A stretch of DNA of 17,077 bases from CAVXYC01 sp046154735 (GTDB lineage Bacteria > Chloroflexota > UBA6077 > JACCZL01). The notes beneath the pieces were generated by a model, which saw only the letters and a list, made by a program, of their open reading frames with translations, did not search any database and was not told the DNA's origin. Where the stretch lies: NCBI GenBank assembly GCA_046154735.1, contig JBJXFJ010000354.1, positions 1 to 17,077 of the forward strand, given 5' to 3'. How positions within the stretch are numbered: position 1 is the first letter of the stretch; the number at the start of each line of letters is the position of its first letter. This document shows, one piece after another, positions 14,359 to 17,077 of this stretch. Position numbers and translations under genes: made by a program.

Positions 14359-15161
14359 GGCTCAGCTCCTTCAGTTGAGGCTCCAGTATACGACCCTCGA
14401 TTGACGACATTCCGCCGTATTCCGACGCCGCGACCCTCTGGGTTCAATTGTCACGTTTCCATCAGGGGCCATGACGATGCGATTGATGCCTGTTCGCGCC
14501 ACGATAACGGTGCCCGCAGTGTGCCTTGCACGGCCGCTGCTATCGGCAGAGCGTGGATGATCGTACGTGTTGGCGTTGTCCTGGGATCCTCGCTTTGAAT
14601 AGTCTTATTGCCTCCACCGAGCAAGCTTGCTCCTCCCCAAGTCCTCGGCACGATAGCTGCAAGCTGGTCCGCTCTTGTTCGACGCGTGGTGCTCGCGCTG
14701 CTTCATGGCCTGGTAACCTGCGCGGCACTCGTCACATTGGTTATGGTCTCGCTCGTCGTTCCACGACCGGACGCGGTGGAGGTCATTCGCGCCACGGCCG
14801 TGTATCAGCATGAATGGCGTGGGAGGCTGTTCTACACACTGGATGCGTCCCAGTGCGCGGGGATTTCGACGTAGTAGCGCTCGGGGCTTGGTCACTACTG
14901 TGATGGGATAGGCGCTGTTGTCAGAATCGCTGGCCACAGCCCACTGGGAGCGTCGCCATCCCTGGCGGCCCGGCCGTCGAGGCCGAACTCCGAACTCCCA
15001 GCCGCGGATTGGGATCGCGCTGTGCGGCCCTCAGGGGCCGGGCCGCCAGGGATGGCAGCCCTCCTAGGGCAGCGGTTCCGAGGCCGATCAACAATGCTCG
15101 GCTGGCCGTGACGTTCGCCTGGAGCTATGCTGAACCCATCATTTCAGGGAGGCACGGGAGT
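14359..15161. other. 800-base gap, mostly featureless, with a large inverted repeat
   Basis: This is the divergent region between the AOR gene and the BNR-propeller gene, and no gene in it can be supported. A plus-strand frame at 14608-14874 (TTG start, 88 codons) has a hydrophobic stretch that could be a membrane helix. The opposite strand has an equally long frame (14605-14937) with a CDEC motif; neither has a ribosome binding site or family match. Promoters for both flanking genes must lie here. The only strong structure is the inverted repeat at 14955-15056. The rest may be decayed coding sequence. Confidence 0.5.
14955..15056. repeat. Long perfect inverted repeat (21-bp arms, 60-base loop)
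   Basis: Positions 14955-14975 are perfectly complementary to 15036-15056. The arms are GC-rich (ccatccctggcggcccggcc). The loop includes a tandem cgaactc-cgaactc at about 14984-14997, and gaggcc/ggccctc can extend the stem with a bulge. It lies about 105 bases upstream of the BNR-propeller start, so it may be in that gene's leader or promoter. It resembles a dispersed palindromic element more than a terminator, having no T-tract. Confidence 0.75.
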
Positions 15162-16145
15162 ATGGCCAAGGATTTCTCGATCATTGTGGGAACGCTCGGG
15201 ATGGGCCTGTGGCAGAGTCAGGATGCTGGGCATTCCTGGGCGCGTGGAAAACTCTGGCATGGGTATCAGGGTGGCCGCTCCACGTTTGGCCTGGCGGTGC
15301 ATCCGGAGGATCCGCGGGTGGTCTTTGCCGGTACGGATGAGGGGCTCTATCGGAGTGAGGATCGAGGTCAGAACTTTGAGCACGTTGCCAGCCCCATGGA
15401 TGAGCTCAAGGTCTGGCGCGTTGCCATTGACCCGGTCGATCCATCGATCATGTTTGCAGGTACTGCTCCCGCGCATGTGTTTCGTTCCCGCGATGGTGGC
15501 CAACACTGGGAGCTACTGCACGTGCCATTCTCGGAAGAGTGCTTCAATGTGAACACTGCCCGCGTGCTCGGACTGGAAGTGGATCCGGCTGATCACCGGA
15601 TCGTCTGGGCGGGCGTTGAAGTGGGTGGCATGTGCCGCAGTCTTGATGGGGGAGATACCTGGACGCGCATCTCTGGCGGCATCATGGACGAGCTGGATGT
15701 GCACGATATCACCGTGGTCCCCGGACGACCAGGCGCGGCGATTGTGACGCTCCCGAATGACCTGACTCTCACGGAGGACGCGGGCGACCACTGGCGTGCC
15801 CTGGGCGCCGGGCCACAGTTCCCGCTCCCGTATTGCCGGAGCGTGACCTTCAAAGAAGGCGATTCGCGAGTGATCTTTGCGGCCGTGGGTGACAATGCGC
15901 TTGGCTGCCAGGGCACCATTCAGCGCTCACGCGATGCCGGCGAGACCTGGGAGACGCCGCTCCTGCCGCTGGCGCCCAACACGCACATGGAATGCTTTGC
16001 CACGCATCCTTCAGATCCCGAGTTGATCCTCGGATGCAGTCATTACGGGCAACTGTTTGGCAGCTCCGATGGCGGTGACTGGTGGATCAAGTTCCCTAAA
16101 GAGTTCACTGAAGTACGCGGCGCTCTCGCCTGGACGCCACACTGA
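15162..16145 (+). CDS. BNR/Asp-box repeat beta-propeller protein
   Basis: The 327-residue protein carries seven Asp-box (SxDxGxxW) motifs: SQDAGHSW (19-26), SEDRGQNF (65-72), SRDGGQHW (109-116), SLDGGDTW (160-167), TEDAGDHW (204-211), then SRDAGETW and SSDGGDWW near the end. Between them are hydrophobic strands such as VFAGTDEGLYRS, VWAGVEVGG and AIVTLPND. Seven motifs fit a seven-bladed propeller of the sialidase/YCF48/VPS10 type. No signal peptide or membrane helix is seen and sialidase arginines are not evident, so a cytoplasmic binding or scaffold role is more likely than glycosidase activity. The ATG at 15162 has GGGAGG upstream; the frame is open back to 15009 but that part runs through the inverted repeat. 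It is convergent with the DUF6941-like gene. Confidence 0.88.
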   Translation: MAKDFSIIVGTLGMGLWQSQDAGHSWARGKLWHGYQGGRSTFGLAVHPEDPRVVFAGTDEGLYRSEDRGQNFEHVASPMDELKVWRVAIDPVDPSIMFAGTAPAHVFRSRDGGQHWELLHVPFSEECFNVNTARVLGLEVDPADHRIVWAGVEVGGMCRSLDGGDTWTRISGGIMDELDVHDITVVPGRPGAAIVTLPNDLTLTEDAGDHWRALGAGPQFPLPYCRSVTFKEGDSRVIFAAVGDNALGCQGTIQRSRDAGETWETPLLPLAPNTHMECFATHPSDPELILGCSHYGQLFGSSDGGDWWIKFPKEFTEVRGALAWTPH

Positions 16146-16174
16146 TTCGTGAGGCCCCGAGGTCGGGGAAGCCC

Positions 16175-16293
16175 GCGCTAGCGCTTTGGAGTGCTGGTGG
16201 CCGCGACACCGCTTTGACTTCCGCGATCGTTACTGGTGCGGCCTCGGAATGGAAAGCGGTGTCACGGCCACCAGCACTCCAGAGCGCTAGCGC
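16175..16293. repeat. Very long inverted repeat (41-bp arms, 39 of 41 paired)
   Basis: Positions 16175-16215 pair with 16253-16293 with two mismatches around a 37-base loop. Each outer end is the perfect palindrome gcgctagcgc. The four bases gccc occur directly outside both ends (16171-16174 and 16294-16297), like a short target-site duplication. Weaker pairing continues outward (ggggaagcc near 16165 with ggcttcccg near 16303). The element fills the gap between the convergent BNR-propeller and DUF6941-like genes. It may stop transcription in both directions, but its length and flanking repeat also fit a miniature mobile palindrome. Confidence 0.85.
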
Positions 16294-16333
16294 GCCCTGC
16301 AGGCTTCCCGCCTCACTGGATTGCGAATATTTG

Positions 16334-16756
16334 CTACCGCACCGTTGTCTGGAGCTGGCCTTGATCCACGCGGAATCCCACCTGGCACCAGGCTGATTCG
16401 CCGGCGCGAGCCCGAACGAGATATTGACCAGGGACTGCCAGCTCCACATCCACGTCCATACCGTACTGGATGCGCTGGGAGTGGCCCTCCGGCAGGTTGG
16501 CCGGGCGACCAATGCGGAGCTGACCATTCATGGTGACGAGGATCTGGCGAGGATCGTCATACGCCAGCTCGACCTGGCCATCCCAATCCTGGTTGGCTTC
16601 AATCCACTCAACCAGGATTGCCAAGGCCACGGAGAACTTATGCCGGACAGGGAAGGCCCCACCAACCATGATGCTCTCCCAGCCCCCTCCCAATGTGTAC
16701 AGTTTGTTACTGATGACCTGAGCTGAATCGGCCACCATCAGCCATTCGACGCGCAT
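16334..16756 (-). CDS. DUF6941-like hypothetical protein
   Basis: The 140-residue product resembles the DUF6941 family of small proteins, with the typical N-terminal text ADSAQVISNKLYTLGGGWES, then FSVALAILVEWIEAN, a region of alternating strands (WDGQVELAY, QILVTMNGQLRIG) and VELAVPGQYLVRARAG near the end. The fold looks like a beta-sandwich; no catalytic residues, signal peptide or membrane segments are visible and the family's function is unknown to me. AGAGG lies five bases before the ATG at 16756. It is convergent with the BNR-propeller gene across the long hairpin. Confidence 0.8.
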   Translation of the reverse strand: MRVEWLMVADSAQVISNKLYTLGGGWESIMVGGAFPVRHKFSVALAILVEWIEANQDWDGQVELAYDDPRQILVTMNGQLRIGRPANLPEGHSQRIQYGMDVDVELAVPGQYLVRARAGESAWCQVGFRVDQGQLQTTVR

Positions 16757-16803
16757 AAGTGCCTCTGGAAGACTTCGTTTGCTGAGCGTAGTCTATCCTC
16801 GTG

Positions 16804-17040
16804 TCAATCGGAGCCGCATCCCGTCAGGGTGCGGTTGCTCGCTCCGGGGCCCCCGCCTTCGGCGTCGCTCACAGTCGCCGGGTCCGAGCCGCGACCGTGA
16901 GCGAGCGGTTCCCTCGCGATAGCCTCCCGCTCGTTCATCAGTGCGTTCCCCACAAATCCGGTCGACTGATGGGTCACTGCCAGGGTGTTTTCGTTGTCCG
17001 AGAAGCTGGCCTTGAAAGGGAGGCAAGCGTACACCGCGGT
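16804..17040 (-). CDS. Possible 3' fragment of a gene entering from the contig end
   Basis: The minus strand is open from the poly-G border to a stop at 16804. The first part reads VYACLPFKASFSDNENTLAV, then THQSTGFVGNALMNEREAIA, which could be the end of a real protein. It then runs into REPLAHGRGSDPATVSDAEG, low-complexity text I recall from repeat-derived open frames in many genomes. I do not recognise a family. No start or ribosome binding site can be judged because the sequence beyond 17040 is artefactual. It may be non-coding. Confidence 0.2.
   Translation of the reverse strand, partial: TAVYACLPFKASFSDNENTLAVTHQSTGFVGNALMNEREAIAREPLAHGRGSDPATVSDAEGGGPGASNRTLTGCGSD
16866..16903. repeat. 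Inverted repeat (13-bp arms, one mismatch)
   Basis: Arms 16866-16878 and 16891-16903 pair with one A-C mismatch around a 12-base loop. A further gctcgctc (about 16848) repeats the outer arm motif gagcgagc. The element, read on the minus strand, gives the PLAHGRGSD-type peptide seen in dispersed repeats. It lies about 110 bases upstream of the DUF6941-like gene's start. Confidence 0.55.

Positions 17041-17077
<37 letters not shown>

Noticed and set aside
14430..14460. tRNA T-arm-like ggttcaatt
   Set aside because: The flanking bases do not pair into a T-stem and no acceptor or anticodon arm can be drawn.
14608..14874. Plus-strand 88-codon open frame with a hydrophobic helix
   Set aside because: It starts at TTG with no ribosome binding site, has no recognisable family, and the opposite strand has an equally long frame, as expected for GC-rich non-coding DNA.
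14605..14937. Minus-strand 110-codon frame with a CDEC motif resembling a zinc knuckle
   Set aside because: Only one half of a possible zinc site is present, there is no second cysteine pair at suitable spacing, and no ribosome binding site supports the start.

Overview
The window is a GC-rich (roughly 60 % by eye) bacterial chromosomal segment with short intergenic gaps, Shine-Dalgarno-led starts and many catabolic oxidoreductases and hydrolases. It ends in a 37-base poly-G run, so it is probably the end of a metagenome or draft contig. The mix of a tungsten-type aldehyde ferredoxin oxidoreductase with a MoaD-like partner, a Gfo/Idh/MocA protein with an EWP motif, an HpcH/HpaI aldolase, a cyclase-family hydrolase, a PGM1-related ATP-grasp ligase and a BNR-repeat propeller would suit an environmental Chloroflexota lineage (SAR202/Dehalococcoidia-like). 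That placement is inference from gene content only; no rRNA or marker gene is present.

Layout. Positions 1-1651 (minus strand): an isochorismatase-fold cysteine hydrolase followed by an SDR dehydrogenase. 1929-3479 (plus): a stand-alone PGM1-type ATP-grasp ligase, convergent with a secreted hypothetical protein (3533-4288, minus). That protein is divergent from a two-component system (OmpR-type regulator plus HAMP/HisKA kinase, 4446-6618, plus). 6653-10359 (plus): four co-directional metabolic genes, namely HpcH/HpaI aldolase, cyclase-family hydrolase, ABM-domain protein and Gfo/Idh/MocA protein. These look like a small degradation cluster for a sugar-acid or aromatic-like substrate.

10494-11903 is an accessory patch on the minus strand with two toxin-antitoxin loci. 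The first is a TIGR02574-type antitoxin with a ParE-like toxin whose C-terminus is cut off by a one-base frameshift. The second is an intact hicB-hicA pair. Between them lies a plus-strand remnant of the 3' end of a second Gfo/Idh gene that resembles the complete gene upstream. A large perfect inverted repeat and a good minus-strand terminator close the patch.

12088-14358 (minus) carries aldehyde ferredoxin oxidoreductase followed 6 bases later by a MoaD/ThiS-like protein ending in Gly-Gly, probably a cofactor-biosynthesis partner. 15162-16145 (plus) is a seven-motif BNR propeller, convergent with a DUF6941-like protein (16334-16756, minus). Between those two lies a very long hairpin with 41-bp arms. 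The right end (16757-17077) holds a repeat-like hairpin, a possible gene fragment and the poly-G artefact.

No CRISPR array, tRNA, rRNA or transposase was seen. The best leads are the long inverted repeats of different sequence, the Gfo/Idh remnant between the toxin-antitoxin loci, the broken ParE toxin, the orphan PGM1-like ligase and the AOR-MoaD pair. I found no convincing evidence for a wholly new multi-gene system.
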